Shown: positions 21,660 to 34,412, numbered from the stretch's first letter. The stretch: DNA of 64,000 nucleotides from Flavobacteriales bacterium (GCA_016713865.1 JADJOG010000007.1:70867-134866), one strand, 5' to 3'. Numbers and translations: made by a program. Notes: generated from the letters alone by a model not told the origin.

Positions 21660-22568
21660 ATGAAGAACCTACGCTTCCTTCTGCCGATCGTCGCGGTGCT
21701 CATGGCCGCTGATCCGCTCAGTGCGCAGCAGCTGCCGCAGCTCACACAATACATGCACAACGATTACATCTTCAATCAGGCTGTTGCGGGCAGTCGCCCT
21801 TTCTTCGAGCTGCGCAGCGCGCATCGTTACCAATGGGTGGGCGTGCAGGATGCGCCACGCACGTTCATGCTGAGCGGCACCACGCCTATCGGCAAGTCGA
21901 TGGGTGTCGGCGGCTACCTCTTCACGGATCACGTCGGCCCCACACGCCGCACGGGTTTCCAGCTCAGTTATGCGTACCACCTGCGCCTTACCGATGAACT
22001 CAAGCTCGGTTTCGCTCTAAGTGGAGGCCTGCTCCAATTCCTGATCGATGGCAGCAAGATCACCTTCCATGACCAAGGCGATCCCGTGCTCGACGATCAG
22101 CTGCGCGGCGAGTTGAAGCCCGATGCCACCTTCTCTTTCATGCTGCACCACCCCCGATTCTGGGTGGGAGCAGCTGCGCCGCAGATCCTGGGCAATGAAG
22201 TGGTTTTCCTGCACGAGAATACCGGCACGCTGAGCCGCATGGAGCGGCACTATTACGCCATGGGTGGCTATCGTTTGCCTGTCGGCGACGATTTCAAGCT
22301 GGAGCCCTCATTCATGGTGAAGTACGTGGCCCCGGTGCCCATGAAAGTCGACATCAACCTGCTCATGCGCTATAAGGACACCGTTTGGATCGGAGGCGGT
22401 TACCGCACCAACGATGCATGGAGCGCGCAGATCGGTTACTGGCACAGGCAGCAGTTCCAGTTCGGTTACAGCTACGATGTGATCACCAGCAACCTGCGGA
22501 ACTACAGCACAGGAACGCATGAGGTCATGTTGGCCGTTACCATCGGTAAAACGCCAAAGGCGGAATAG
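21660..22568 (+). CDS. Type IX secretion system PorP/SprF-family outer-membrane protein
   Basis: 302 residues, intact. Signal peptide ends at about PLSAQ, followed by QLPQLTQYMHNDYIFNQAVAGS, the family's N-terminal signature, and the closing strands FQFGYSYDVITSNLRNYSTG, THEVMLAV. It starts 4 nt after the stop of the giant SprB-like gene, matching the sprB-sprF arrangement known from Flavobacterium johnsoniae, where SprF is required for SprB surface display. By analogy it is the dedicated partner of the upstream adhesin. A 208-bp gap with no coding signal separates it from the next module. Confidence 0.95.
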   Translation: MKNLRFLLPIVAVLMAADPLSAQQLPQLTQYMHNDYIFNQAVAGSRPFFELRSAHRYQWVGVQDAPRTFMLSGTTPIGKSMGVGGYLFTDHVGPTRRTGFQLSYAYHLRLTDELKLGFALSGGLLQFLIDGSKITFHDQGDPVLDDQLRGELKPDATFSFMLHHPRFWVGAAAPQILGNEVVFLHENTGTLSRMERHYYAMGGYRLPVGDDFKLEPSFMVKYVAPVPMKVDINLLMRYKDTVWIGGGYRTNDAWSAQIGYWHRQQFQFGYSYDVITSNLRNYSTGTHEVMLAVTIGKTPKAE

Positions 22569-22706
22569 GCAATAGGGGGCTTGATGCGTGTATTGAGTGG
22601 CGCTGTTTGGAGGCCAGTCGTCGATTTCGTCGAAGCCATGCGGCCGATGGTCGATAACCCTTAGAGCCACAAGGCTTCAGGTTGACTGAGGGCGGGGGCA
22701 TGGGCG

Positions 22707-22714
22707 TACCTTGC
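22707..22714 (+). promoter_or_regulatory. Putative -7 region of the CUB/Ig-repeat protein operon
   Basis: TACCTTGC within the 208-bp gap, 63 nt upstream of the ATG at 22777; a TTG at 22682-22684 may be the -33 element. The same TACCTTGC occurs before fdhD. The gap holds nothing else recognisable. Confidence 0.35.
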
Positions 22715-22776
22715 GTCCCCTTTCGCCGGACCTTGCCGGAGCGTGCGTGAGTATTCCGCTTAATCCCCTATCACCC

Positions 22777-25700
22777 ATGCGAGCCATCGCTTACCTGATG
22801 CTCGCGCTGGGACCGGTGACGGTCGCTCACAGTCAGGTTTGCACCGCGGATCAGGACCAGCAGTTCGATTCCTGCACAGGGGAATTCTATGACTCGGGCG
22901 GTGTAGGCGGCAACTATGGCAATAACGAGGATGTCACCGCGACCATCTGCCCCGATGGTGGGGCGGGGTCAGGTCCTTTCACGTCGGTTCGGTTCATCCC
23001 CTGGGCTTTGGCTGGTGGGCCGCCCCCGGGGGATCGCTTGGAGATTTTCGACGGCACCACCAATGCCGGTGCTCCTCTGGCAGTGGGCACTTCAGGGAAT
23101 TCACTTGCCGGGCTCACCTTTACCAGTAGCGACGCCAGCGGCTGCCTCACCTTCCGTTTCCGCAGCGATGTTGGCGGCACTTCGGCTGGCTGGTTCGCAC
23201 GCATCGTTACTACGCCATGGCCGGGCACCAATGGTGCACAAACGGTCTGCTCCAATGGGGCATCGTTCAGCATGTTCGGTTTCTTGGGCAATAGTCCCGA
23301 TGCAGGCGGCAGTTGGACTGCGCCCGGCGGAGGAGCGCACAGCGGTAGCTTCAATCCGGCGACAGACCCTAGTGGTATTTACACCTATTCGCATGCGGGT
23401 GCCGTTCCATGCCCGGATGTTAGTGCCACGGTTACTGTAACGAAGGTGCAAGTCCCGAACGCTGGCATTAATGGCAACGCCACCTTCTGCACTACCAGTT
23501 CCGCCGCGCAACTGATCAACTTCCTCGGGGGCTCGCCCGATGGTGGTGGCACATGGACCGGTCCTAATGGCGCCCACAGTGGCAACTTCAATCCTGCGAG
23601 CGATCCAGCGGGTACATACACCTATACCGTTTCAGGCACCGCGCCTTGCGCGAATGCATCGGCCAATGTGATCGTGACTGTGAACCAGCCTGCGAATGCT
23701 GGAACCAGTGGTGGCACCAGCGTGTGCAGCAACTCTGCTGCCTTCCAGCTATTCGATCTCTTGGGTGGTAACCCGCAACCTACTGGTGCATGGACCGGCC
23801 CAAGCAGTACACCCGTGGTGGGCACCTACACACCCGGTACCAGTGCGCCCGGTGTATACACCTATACTGTTCCCGGTGCACCGCCTTGTCCCGCAGCACT
23901 GAGCACCGTTACCGTGCTGCAGACAACAGCACCCAATGCCGGGCAGTCGCGCAGCATAACGGTTTGCAGTGATGATGCAGCCTTCAGCATGCGTGGCCAG
24001 TTGCTAGGCACGCCCGACCTGGGTGGAACATGGGTGGGGCCGCTTGGAGCGCATGGCGACCTCTTCAATCCAACCACCGACCCAGCGGGCGCTTACGTGT
24101 ACACCGTGGCTGGCACAGGGCCGTGCGCGAATGCCAGCGCGACGCTCACCATCACCGTGAACCAACGGCCCAACGCTGGCATGAATGGCAGCGTGACGCT
24201 TGTGCAGCACCGATGCCAACTTCAACCTGTTCGGCGCATTGGGTGGAACACCGCAGGTGGGAGGTGTTTGGCGTGATCCATCGAATAATGTCCACTCGGG
24301 CACTTTCGTTCCCGGAACGAGCGCCATAGGCAATTACACCTACACGGTAACCGGCCTTGCACCTTGCGCGCCTAGCAGCGCAACAGTGAATGTCTCGGTG
24401 AACACAGCGCCAGGGGCCGGCAATGGCACCGGCATCACCGTCTGCTCCAACAATAGCACGTTCAGTCTATTCGCTCTGCTCACGGGCAATCCGGATAACA
24501 ATGGAACGTGGTCTGGCCCGCTTGGCGCGCATAGCGGAACCCTGAATCCTTCGAGTGATCCTCGGGCGTTTACACCTACACGGTGCTTGGTGTATTCCCG
24601 TGCGCGAATGCGACTGCTTCAATCAACGTCACGGTGAATCCCGCACCCAATGCGGGAATCAACGGGAGCCATACGGTTTGCGGCAACTCCGCGGCGTTCA
24701 ACCTGATCGACCATCTGGGTGGCACGCCTTGGCTCACCGGCACATGGACCGCTCCTGGTGGTGGTGCGAGCGCGGGTGTGTTCACTCCGGGAAGCAGTGT
24801 TGCTGGCACCTATACCTACACAGTGAATGGCCTTTCGCCATGCGCTCCGGCAATAGCAACGGTGAATGTCACGGTAATCGCACCACCGAATCCAGGAACC
24901 AACGGGAGCATCACGGTGTGCAGCAGCGATGGACCGGTTAACCTCTTCACGTTGCTGGGCGGTAGTCCGGAAACAGGCGGCACGTGGGTAGGGCCGGGCG
25001 GCGCGCACAGTGGCACCTACTTGCCCGGATCTCAAGTGGGCGGCAACTACACATATACTGTAGCGGGCAACTCGCCATGCGGGCCACTGAGCGCCGTGGT
25101 GCAGGTGAATCGCGTGATAGCGCCGCGTGCAGGAACCGATGGCGTTACCACGGTGTGCAGCACGAATCCGGGTTTTGATATGATCACCGTGCTCGGCGGC
25201 AATCCGAATGGTGGCGGTACGTGGATCAATGCGCTGAACCAAGCAGGGGGCGCCACATGCACGCCAGGCACTACGGCGCCGGGTGTCTATCGGTACGTGG
25301 TGAATGGAACCGCGCCATGCGTGAACGATACCGCGCAGGCCACGCTGAATGTGAACCAAGCGCCCAACGCGGGCAGCAATGGCAATGCGCTGGTGTGCAG
25401 CAACGATACTCCGTTCAATCTGGTCGATTTCCTCGGAGGCAATCCGGATGGCGGTGGAAGCTGGACACGGCCCAATGGCACATCGCATAGCGGCACTTTC
25501 ACGCCCGGAACATCACAGCCCGGCGGCTACACCTATACGGTACAGGGGCAGACCCCTTGTCCGAACGCGAGCGCTGTGGTTAGTGTGAGCGTGACGCAAG
25601 CGCCCAATGCCGGAATCGGCGGTGATCTGACGCGGTGCAGCAATCAAGGTCAGGTGAACCTTTTCATGCAGTTGAGCGGCAATCCGAGCAACGGCGGAAG

Positions 25701-28700
25701 CTGGACCGGCCCCAATGGCGCGCATAGCGGATTCCTGAATCCGGCATCCGATCCCTCAGGTGCATATGTATACACGGTGAATGGCCTGGCACCTTGCGCG
25801 AATGCGACTGCTACGATTAATGTCACAATCAATGCAGCTCCCAACGCTGGAAGCGATGGAAGCATCACGATTTGCCAAGGCACAGCGAGCGTCGATCTGT
25901 TCACGGTGATCGGCGGCCCGTTTGATTTGAACGGAACATGGACCGAGATGGGCACGCCCACCGGCCAGCTATCGGGCAACTTCTTTCTCTCGGCTAGCAT
26001 GCCTCCCGGTACCTACCAGTTCCGCTATGAAGTGCCCGGAATCGGTAGTTGCGCAGCGGATCACGCGCATGCCACGGTTGTGATCGTGGCGCTCTTGAAC
26101 GCCGGCACCAGCGGCAACCTGGCTGCGTGCAGCAGCAATACACAAGTGAACCTGTTCAATGGCTTGGGTGGCAATCCGCAGCCCGGTGGCCAGTGGATCG
26201 ACCTGAACAGCACCAACGCGCTCAACGGCAACCTCTTCAACGCGACGTTGGTGGTGGCGCCTGGGATCTATCAGTTCCGCTATCGTCTAACCGGTGCGTT
26301 GAGCTGCTCGGCCGATTCGGCAATGGTTACCGTGAATGTGACAGCCGCAGCGAATCCAGGTTGCAACAGCAATGCGCTCTTCTGCAGCACGGTAAGCACT
26401 CCGCAGAATCTATTCGCCTTCCTGAACTGCAATCCGCAATCCGGTGGCCAATGGCGCAGGAATAGCCCGGGTGGCCCCACCTTCAGTGGCCAGTACACAC
26501 CGACCATCGATAGCCCGGCCACTTTCTACTACGTGTTCAATCAGGGACCGCCGTGCAGCACGGTGTTCGCGACCGTTACTGTTGATGAGGTGCCGGGCCC
26601 CAATGCTGGCTTCCCCAATTCAGTGCAACGATGCAGCAGCGATTCGCCCTTCAATATGACAGCTGCGCTGAATGGTACTCCCGACCTGGGTGGACAGTGG
26701 TACTTCGGAATCGTGCCGCATAGTTCCACATTTACTCCTGGGCTCGATCCACAAGGCGTTTACGAGTACAGGGTCACAGGCATCAGTCCTTGTCTTGATG
26801 CGTCGGCTTCACTCACCGTGAGCGTGACTCCTGAAGCCAATGCGGGCTGCAACAGCAGTTTCCTCGCATGCAGCAATCAGCCGCAGTTCCTCCTGTTCCC
26901 TTTGCTCACATGCAACCCGAACTCCAACGGGTTCTGGCTCGATCCGAATCTGAACCCGCTTCCATCAGGTGCATACACGCCGGGATCCAGCCAGCAAGGC
27001 GATTACCGATACATCGTCGTTGGGCAATCGCCCTGCACAAGTGATACGGCGATCGTGAGCGTATTCGAGACGCCTGCGCCCAATGCCGGATGCGCTGGAT
27101 CGGCTTCACTCTGTGCCAGTCTTGGAGCGCCTGCGGTGAACCTGTTCAACTTCTTGAATTGCACGCCTGATCCCTTCGGCACATGGTCTGGTCCGGGTCC
27201 GCTTAATCCTCCGGGCTTCTTCACGCCGGGCACCAGCGTGCCTGGTCTGTACACCTACACCGTGGCGAATAGTTGCGGCTCGGTGAGCAGCAACGTGAAT
27301 GTGGTGGTGGGCTCGCCTGGCAATGCCGGATGCAATGCAGCGATGCAATGGTGCAATACCTCTGGTGCCTTCAACATGTTCCTGTATTTGGGCTGTTCGC
27401 CAGCTCTTGGTGGCACATGGTCGGGTCCGCTGCCGAGCACGGCTGTGGTAAGCGGATTGTTCACGCCGGGCGTTTCCGTTCCAGGCACCTACCGTTATTC
27501 CGTTCCGGGCACAGGCGGCTGTTCAGTGGCTACCGCTACGTTGACCGTCACGATCGTGCCATTCAAGGAGGCGGGCGTCAACGCGAACCTTCCGATTTGC
27601 AGCACAGCAGGTTCTGTGGATCTTTTCCCCTTGCTCGGCCCTACGGCACAACCCGGCGGAACGTGGTACTTCAACAGCGCGACGCAGCATACGGGGATAC
27701 TGGTTCCTTCCAGTGATCAGAGTGGCAGCTACGTTTATCGCCACGCCGCAAACGGTCCTTGTCTTGCCGATTCGGCCATCGTGAGCGTGACCATTTATGC
27801 GCCGCGTAACGCTGGCTGTGATGGTGTGTTGAATGTGTGCAGCAACTCTGGAGCTGTGATCCTCTTCAATTCCTTGGGATGTGATCCGGAAACCCAGGGT
27901 GGCAGCTGGTTCAGGCCCAACGGTCAACCCTTCACGGGGCTCTTCGATCCGCAGGTGGATGTGAGCGGCGTGTACAAGTACAAACTGCCCGGCAACAATG
28001 GTTGCGGCCCCGATTCATCTTACGTGACCGTCTTCTTGTTCCCCGAAGCGGATGCAGGCGCAACGAATCCCTTGCCCCACGCTGTTTGCAGCAACTCGCC
28101 TGAATTCCAGCTCGCATCCTTGTTGTTGGGCAGTCCGCAGCAGGATGGCACTTGGTTCGATCCCAACAACGTGGTGTTCAGTGGCACGTTCACGCCTGGC
28201 ACTTCTCTTCCCGGCACATACAAGTACAGGGTGGTGGGCCTAGGTCCTTGCCTCAGCGATAGCGCTTTCGTGACGGTATCGGTGAGTCAGCAGGCGAATG
28301 CGGGCATAACGCAGTTGAGCGATCAGTGCAGCAGCGGCGCACCAGTGCCATTAATCAGCTTGTTGGGAGGATTACCGGATCCTGGCGGAAGCTGGGTGGG
28401 GCCTTCGCCGGTGATCAATGGCTTGTTCGACCCGGCTACGATGAATCCCGGCCTGTACACCTACACCGTGCAAGGCACGGCACCGTGTGGTCCGGCTAGT
28501 GCTTCGGTCTTCATCACGATCATTCCGCAGGCGTACGCAGGTACAGGTGGAGCGATCACCGCTTGCGAGGGCGCCACCGAGATTCAACTGTTCGACGCGC
28601 TAAGTGATGCATGGACACCCGGGGGCACATGGATAAATGGATGCGGTATCGGCACGATCAACAACGGCGTTTACGATGCTTCACTCCTTGTCGCTGGCCA

Positions 28701-31297
28701 AGGCTGCGGGTTCACCTACTCGCACCCGTCGAATGGACCATGCCCGGCAATGTTCGCATCGGTGAGCTTGAACATCGTGACAGCGCTTGATGCCGGCGTT
28801 GATGCAAGCGTGCAGATCTGTCGCGGCACCACACCGGTGCTTTTCGATCTGCTGGGCGGAGCTCCTCAGCCGGGTGGCTACTGGCAGAACATCGACAATG
28901 CGCCAGGCTTCAATGCGCTAGGATTCTTCCAAACGGGGCAAGTGCCGGCAAATTCGACTTGGAGGTTCGATTACATCCATCCCTCATTGCCGCAGTGCCC
29001 GGGCGATACAGCACGCGTTACAGTGACCGTGATCAATGGGCCTTTTGCCGGGAACAATGGAAGCCTGCCCGTTTGCTCCAATTCGTTCCCGGTAAACCTG
29101 GGCCTGGGCCTTGGCCCCGGAGCTGATGCTGGCGGCATTTGGTACAACAGCGTGTGGCAAGTGGTGCCTGCATTGTTCACTCCATCCTCGGGAAGCGGCT
29201 TGTACCATTATGTGGTTGCAGGTAATGGAGCTTGTCCTGCCGATTCAGCCGATGTGAATGTGACCGTGATCCCAGCACCGAATGCAGGCGATGGCTTGGG
29301 CGTTTCCATTTGCTCTATCGACGCACCGGTAGCGCTCTTCGGGCTGCTTGGACCGAATGCCCAAGCAGGTGGCACCTGGACCTTCACGCCTGCAATTGGT
29401 GGTACTCCTGTTCCTCACTCGGGCACTTATGTTCCTGCCGTTGACGATCCGGGATCACTATACCTATCGCGTTGCTGGCGCGCCCCCATGCGCCGATGCG
29501 ATCGCGACCGTCACCGTGAGTGAGCCGCAAGTGCCCAATGCGGGATGCGATGCCACTGCCGCGCTCTGCACCAATGGTTCGGCCGTGATCATGCGCACCT
29601 TGCTTGGTTGTAACGCGCAACCCGGTGGCACATGGGTTTACGTGACCGGTGGCAACACGCCCCAAGGCTTATTCGTGAATCCGGCGGTTGACCCACCCGG
29701 GGTGTACCGCTATACAATCGTGGGTGACTCGCCATGCCCCAGCGCTAGCGCGGAACTCACCTTATCCGTGAATCCTGCAACCAACGCCGGTCAGGGTAGC
29801 ACCATCAACAGATGCGTGACGGAGACAGCCGTTGATCTTTTCGCGACGCTCGGGCCGAGCGCTCAGGCGGGGGGTACATGGACAGACAACAACAACTCCG
29901 GCGCTCTATCCGGCAACATCTTCAACCCATCGGTTGCAGGCAATGGCAACTGGGGCTTCACCTACACGGTCACGGGGATCACGCCTTGCTTGAGCTCATC
30001 GGCGAATGTGACGGTGCAGGTGGGCACTGGCGGAAACGCGGGATCCGATAGCACGGTAGCCATTTGCGGGAGCCTTGCCCAATACAACCTGTTCAATGCA
30101 CTGGGCGGGAATCCGCAACAAGGAGGCACATGGGCTGAGGCGACCGGCGTGCCTGTTGGGTCGAATGGCATTCTCGATCCCAGCCTGTTGACCATTGGCC
30201 AGACTTATGCATTCAGCTATTCGATCAATGATCCCGACTGCGGTTTGGTAACCGCGATCGTTACGCTGACCGCGGCGCCATTCCCCGTGGCAGGCACCGG
30301 AAGCAGCCTAACGCTATGCTCCAATTCGGCAGCCATCGATCTGTTCAGCCAACTCACAGGAAATCCCGATGTCGATGGCTCATGGACGGATCCCAATGGC
30401 CTTGCGCACGGCGACAGCTTCATCCCCGGCACGCATGCCCCGGGCAACTATACCTACACCGTTGCGGGCGAGGAGCCATGCGCGAATGTCACGGCCGTTG
30501 TGAGCATCGCGGTGAATACCCCTCCGGATGCTGGTTTGAATGGAAGCCTGCTCGCTTGCGATACCCTTCAAGCGCTGGTGCTTTTCACTGGTCTGCAGGG
30601 CACACCGCAAGCCGGCGGCTCATGGCAGGACATCGATGGAACGGGTGGTCTTTCGGGAGGGGTGTTGAACACCACGGGCATCGCACCGGGCAACTATGTG
30701 TTCCGTTATTCGGTGAGCATCACGGGCTGCGCTCCAACAACAGCCGACGTCACTGTGCAAGTCGTGGGCGGCGTCGAGGTGAATGATGTGCAACGCGAGT
30801 GCATCACGCGTGATCGAACCTATGTGGTGCGCTTCACCATCAGCGAGGGCGATGCGGGCACCTATGAAGTGAATGGACTGCAAGGCGCGATCACTGCTGC
30901 TGCTCCTTACATCTTCACCAGTGAGCCCCTGTTCACGAGCCAGGAATTCGAGGCCTTCGTGCGCGATCAGTACGGGTGCGCGTTGATTCGCGTGGCCGGC
31001 AATTCGCCGTGCGACTTCACGAGCGAGGTGTTCGTGCCAGAGAGCTTCTCGCCCAACGGCGACGGCGTGAATGATGCGCTGATCATACCGGGCATCGAAG
31101 GCTTCCCGGGCAACCGCATCAGCATCTTCAACCGTTGGGGCGCCAAGCTGTACGAGACCGAGGGCTACGACAACAAGAGCGTATTGTGGGATGGTTCAAC
31201 CGCCCAAGGCCAGGCGCCGGCGAGCACATACTTCTACGTGCTGGAACTGGGTGAAGGAAGGGATGCGCTGACCGGATTCATCTACCTGAACCGATGA
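22777..31297 (+). CDS. Giant secreted protein: CUB domain, ~31 Ig-like repeats, type B CTD (three frameshifts)
   Basis: About 2,840 residues. After the signal peptide (MRAIAYLMLALGPVTVAHSQ) comes a CUB-like domain (residues ~20-140: NEDVTATICPDG, DRLEIFDGTTNAGAPL, GCLTFRFRSD). I then count about 31 repeats of 75-90 residues of the form NAGxNGSxxVCSN...LFxxLGGxPxxGGTW...GTFxPGTSxPGxYTYTVxGxxPCAxAxATVxVTV. The C-terminus is a type B sorting domain: ESFSPNGDGVNDALIIPG, IFNRWGAKLYET, ending IYLNR. Frame shifts near 24200 (+1), 24562 (-1) and 29453 (+1) each interrupt a repeat whose consensus resumes at once. Its stop overlaps the following PorP start (ATGA). Likely a long fibrous adhesin; ligand unknown. 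Confidence 0.85.
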
Positions 31298-32209
31298 GGG
31301 CGATTGCGCGCATATCGAGCGTTGTCCTGCTGTTGTTCAGTGGAACAGTGCAAGCGCAACAGGATCCGCTCTATAGCCAATACATGTTCAACACGCTCGC
31401 GGTGAACCCTGCCTATGCGGGCAGCGCCGACGTGTTCACGGCATTGCTCCTGAGCCGGCACCAATGGGTTGGGTTCGCTGGTGCCCCGAGCACGCAGACA
31501 CTGGTTGCTCACACGCCGCTGCCGAAGCAGAACATGGCCGTCGGCTTCTCGCTCCTCGCCGATAAGATCGGCCCTACTCGGCAGACCGGCATTTATGGCG
31601 ATTACGCTTATCGCATCCGTACGAGCGATGAAACACATCTCTCCTTCGGCCTGAAAGGCGGCATCAACCTGTACCAGGCGGATCTAGCCAGCCTGACCAC
31701 TGTTGATCCCGATGCGGCCAACGTGAATGTGAGCAGCAAGGCCATGCCCAATTTCGGCTTCGGCCTGTTCTGGCATTCTCCGCGCTACTATGTTGGGTTG
31801 AGCCTGCCCAAGCTGATGCAGAATGAGGTGGACGCCGGCGCTACCATGGCATTGGCCCCGGAGCGCCGCCACCTATTCCCTGATCGCAGGTTATGTGTTG
31901 GACCTGAATCGCAGCTTGCGTTTCAAGCCGTCGATCATGCTGCGGCAAGTCAGCGGTGCGCCGCTCTCGCTGGATTTGAATGCGAACTTCCTTCTGCGCG
32001 ACCGGATCTGGCTGGGCGGCATGTACCGCGTTGGCAACAGCATTGGTGTGCTCGCGCAATACCAAGTGAACGACCAGTTCCGCGTAGGCTATGCCTTCGA
32101 TCTCACCACCAATCGGCTTGGCGCTTACAATGGCGGCACGCACGAGGTGATGCTCAATTACGATTTCCGCTTCTTCACCGGCCGCACCGTCTCGCCGCGC
32201 TTCTTCTGA
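31294..32209 (+). CDS. Type IX secretion system PorP/SprF-family outer-membrane protein (frameshifted)
   Basis: Third family member in the window. Signal peptide to VQAQ, then QDPLYSQYMFNTLAVNPAYAGS and later FGLFWHSPRYYVGLSLPKL, both strong PorP/SprF signatures. A one-base insertion in the CC at 31872-31873 splits the gene; removing it gives RRHYSLIAGYVLDLN. The second frame ends with GYAFDLTTNRLGAYNGGTHE and stops at 32207-32209. About 305 residues. Starts within the stop codon of the CUB/Ig-repeat protein and is 4 nt from the OmpA-family gene, so the three form one transcription unit. Confidence 0.9.
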
Positions 32210-32213
32210 ACCC

Positions 32214-34412
32214 ATGCTCCGCCGCGCGCTCTTGATATTACTTCTGGCCATCACGGCCCGCGCGGCAGCACAGGTGAATGCCGACCCCTTCGTTCGCGAT
32301 GCCGACAGGCACTACCAGCAGATGGCATATGCCCGCGCAGCCGCGCTCTACCGCACGGCTGCTGAGCTGGGCGCGGTGAATGAGCATGTGACCAAGCGGC
32401 TCGCGCAATGCAGCATGAAGCTCGGCGATATGCCCGAAGCGGAGCGCTGGTACTCGGTGGTGGTGAAGTTCCTTAACCGCGAGCCTGCCGACCTATACAA
32501 CTATGCGCAGGCGCTCAAGGGCAATGGACGGTATGAAGAGGCGGAGATGTGGATGGATCGTTACCTGGATGCCATGCGCCAGGAAGGCCCGGTAACGCGA
32601 AGCAACATCACCGGTTATGCGCGCAAATTCAACATGGATGCCACGCGCTTCAGTGTGAAACCGGTTTCCGTGAACACGGCGTTTGATGATCTGGCCCCAG
32701 CATGGCTCGGCAATGGCCAGGTGGTCTTCAGCTCTAGCCGTAAGGAAACACTCGTGATCCAGCGCAAAGCCGCTTGGAACGACCAGCCTTTCCTGGACCT
32801 GTATGTAGCGCGGGTGGCGCCGAATGGCGACCTTGCCGATGCGAGGCCTTTGCCCGGCAGCGTGAACACCCGGTACCACGAAGGAGCTGCTGTGGCGAGC
32901 TCAGATGGACGGACCATCTGGTTCACGCGCAACCACTATTGGAAGGGCCGTGCGCAGCGGAGCCAGCGCGGTGTGAGCCGCCTCGGCATTTTCAAAGCGG
33001 TTGAACAGGACGGTGCATTCTCCGATGCCGAACGCTTCCTGTATAACAACCCGGAACTGTCCATCGCGCATCCAGCGCTCTCGCCCAGCGGGCGCAGGCT
33101 CTATTTCGCCAGTGATATGCCAGGCGGTTTCGGTGGCACCGACATCTACTACTGCGAATTCCTGGATGGGGTATGGGGCGAACCAGTGAATCTGGGTTCG
33201 GCGATCAACACCGCGCAGGATGAAGCCTATCCCTTCGTGGCCGCCGATGGAGTGCTCTACTTCGCCAGCAACGGTCATCCCGGGCTAGGCGGCTTCGACA
33301 TCTTCATGGCCACCAAGAGCTCCGATAGCGGCTTCGCCGGGGCCATGAATCTGGGCGCGCCGATCAATGGAGCACGCGACGATTTCGGCTTCATCATCGA
33401 TGCCCTGAATAAGCAAGGCTTCTTCGCCAGCAATAGGCCCGGTGGCGCCGGTGGCGACGACATCTATGCCTTCGATATGCTTGCTCCGCTGGAAGAGCGC
33501 TACTTGTGCTCCGGCCTGGTGGTGGATCAGGAGAATGAGTCACCGGCGATCGGTGCTGAGGTGATCCTCTATGATGAACAGGGAAGCTTGGCTGCGCGCA
33601 CCGAGACCGATGCCAAGGGCGAATACAGCTTCGCGGTGCGCAAAGGCACCACCTACCGGCTCGTGGCGCGTATGAAGGACCGCTTCGATGGAGAGCAGCA
33701 TGTGAGCACCGAGGGCATCGAGCGCCGGCAGATCATCACACGGGACATACAGCTGGTACCCGATGCCGGAATATGGCTGCGCGGCACATTGCGGGAGAAG
33801 GATCGCGCCGCATTCATCGCTGGCGCCAAGATCAGCGTCGTGAACATGTCAACCTTCAATACCGAGGAACGCATGAGCGGGGAGGGAGGCGATTTCGCCC
33901 TGCGCATCCTAGCGAATGAGGAATTCGAGGTGCTCATCGAGAAGCCGGGCTTCTTCAGCATGAGCGTGCCCATCTCCACCATCGGCATGCGTCATGGTGT
34001 GATTGATCTGGGCACCGCGCGAACACTTGATCTGGAGGCCATCGAGATAGGCCGCTCGGTCGCGTTCCGCCACATCCGTTGGCCGCAATCCGGCACTCAG
34101 CTCGATCCGAAAGCACGGGCGGAGCTGGATCTGTTGGCGGAGCGGCTTGGCGTGAATCCCGGGGTGAGCATCGAAGTGGCGGTGCATTGCGATGCGCGCG
34201 GCGATCTGGCGCGCGAAGCGGAATTGACGCAGCGTCGCGCGGAGGCGATCGCGACTTACTTGGTTGGCAAAGGCCTCTCCAAGGACCGTGTGCGTGCCAA
34301 GGGCTACGGCCTCACGCGCTTGCTCAACCATTGCGCGCAAGGCGTTCAGTGCAGCGAAGAGGAGCATGCCGTTAACCGGCGCAGCGAGTACACCGTGATC
34401 AGCGCTCCCTGA
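32214..34412 (+). CDS. PorE-like protein: TPR, PD40 beta-propeller, CarboxypepD_reg, OmpA peptidoglycan-binding domain
   Basis: 732 residues, intact. Order: signal peptide (to ~20), two or three TPR units (~25-115, e.g. PEADRWYSVVVKF-like and LYNYAQALKGNGRYEEA), a PD40/WD40-like propeller (~140-420, with LYFASDMPGGFGGTDIYY and LYFASNGHPGLGGFDIF), a carboxypeptidase-regulatory-like beta domain (~425-500), and an OmpA C-terminal domain (~615-730) with EVAVHCDARGD and RAEAIATYLVGKGLSKDRV. P. gingivalis PorE has the same domain series and links the T9SS to peptidoglycan. Position after a PorP gene suggests a periplasmic anchor for that module. Its 3' end overlaps the convergent deacetylase by 14 bp. 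Confidence 0.88.
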   Translation: MLRRALLILLLAITARAAAQVNADPFVRDADRHYQQMAYARAAALYRTAAELGAVNEHVTKRLAQCSMKLGDMPEAERWYSVVVKFLNREPADLYNYAQALKGNGRYEEAEMWMDRYLDAMRQEGPVTRSNITGYARKFNMDATRFSVKPVSVNTAFDDLAPAWLGNGQVVFSSSRKETLVIQRKAAWNDQPFLDLYVARVAPNGDLADARPLPGSVNTRYHEGAAVASSDGRTIWFTRNHYWKGRAQRSQRGVSRLGIFKAVEQDGAFSDAERFLYNNPELSIAHPALSPSGRRLYFASDMPGGFGGTDIYYCEFLDGVWGEPVNLGSAINTAQDEAYPFVAADGVLYFASNGHPGLGGFDIFMATKSSDSGFAGAMNLGAPINGARDDFGFIIDALNKQGFFASNRPGGAGGDDIYAFDMLAPLEERYLCSGLVVDQENESPAIGAEVILYDEQGSLAARTETDAKGEYSFAVRKGTTYRLVARMKDRFDGEQHVSTEGIERRQIITRDIQLVPDAGIWLRGTLREKDRAAFIAGAKISVVNMSTFNTEERMSGEGGDFALRILANEEFEVLIEKPGFFSMSVPISTIGMRHGVIDLGTARTLDLEAIEIGRSVAFRHIRWPQSGTQLDPKARAELDLLAERLGVNPGVSIEVAVHCDARGDLAREAELTQRRAEAIATYLVGKGLSKDRVRAKGYGLTRLLNHCAQGVQCSEEEHAVNRRSEYTVISAP

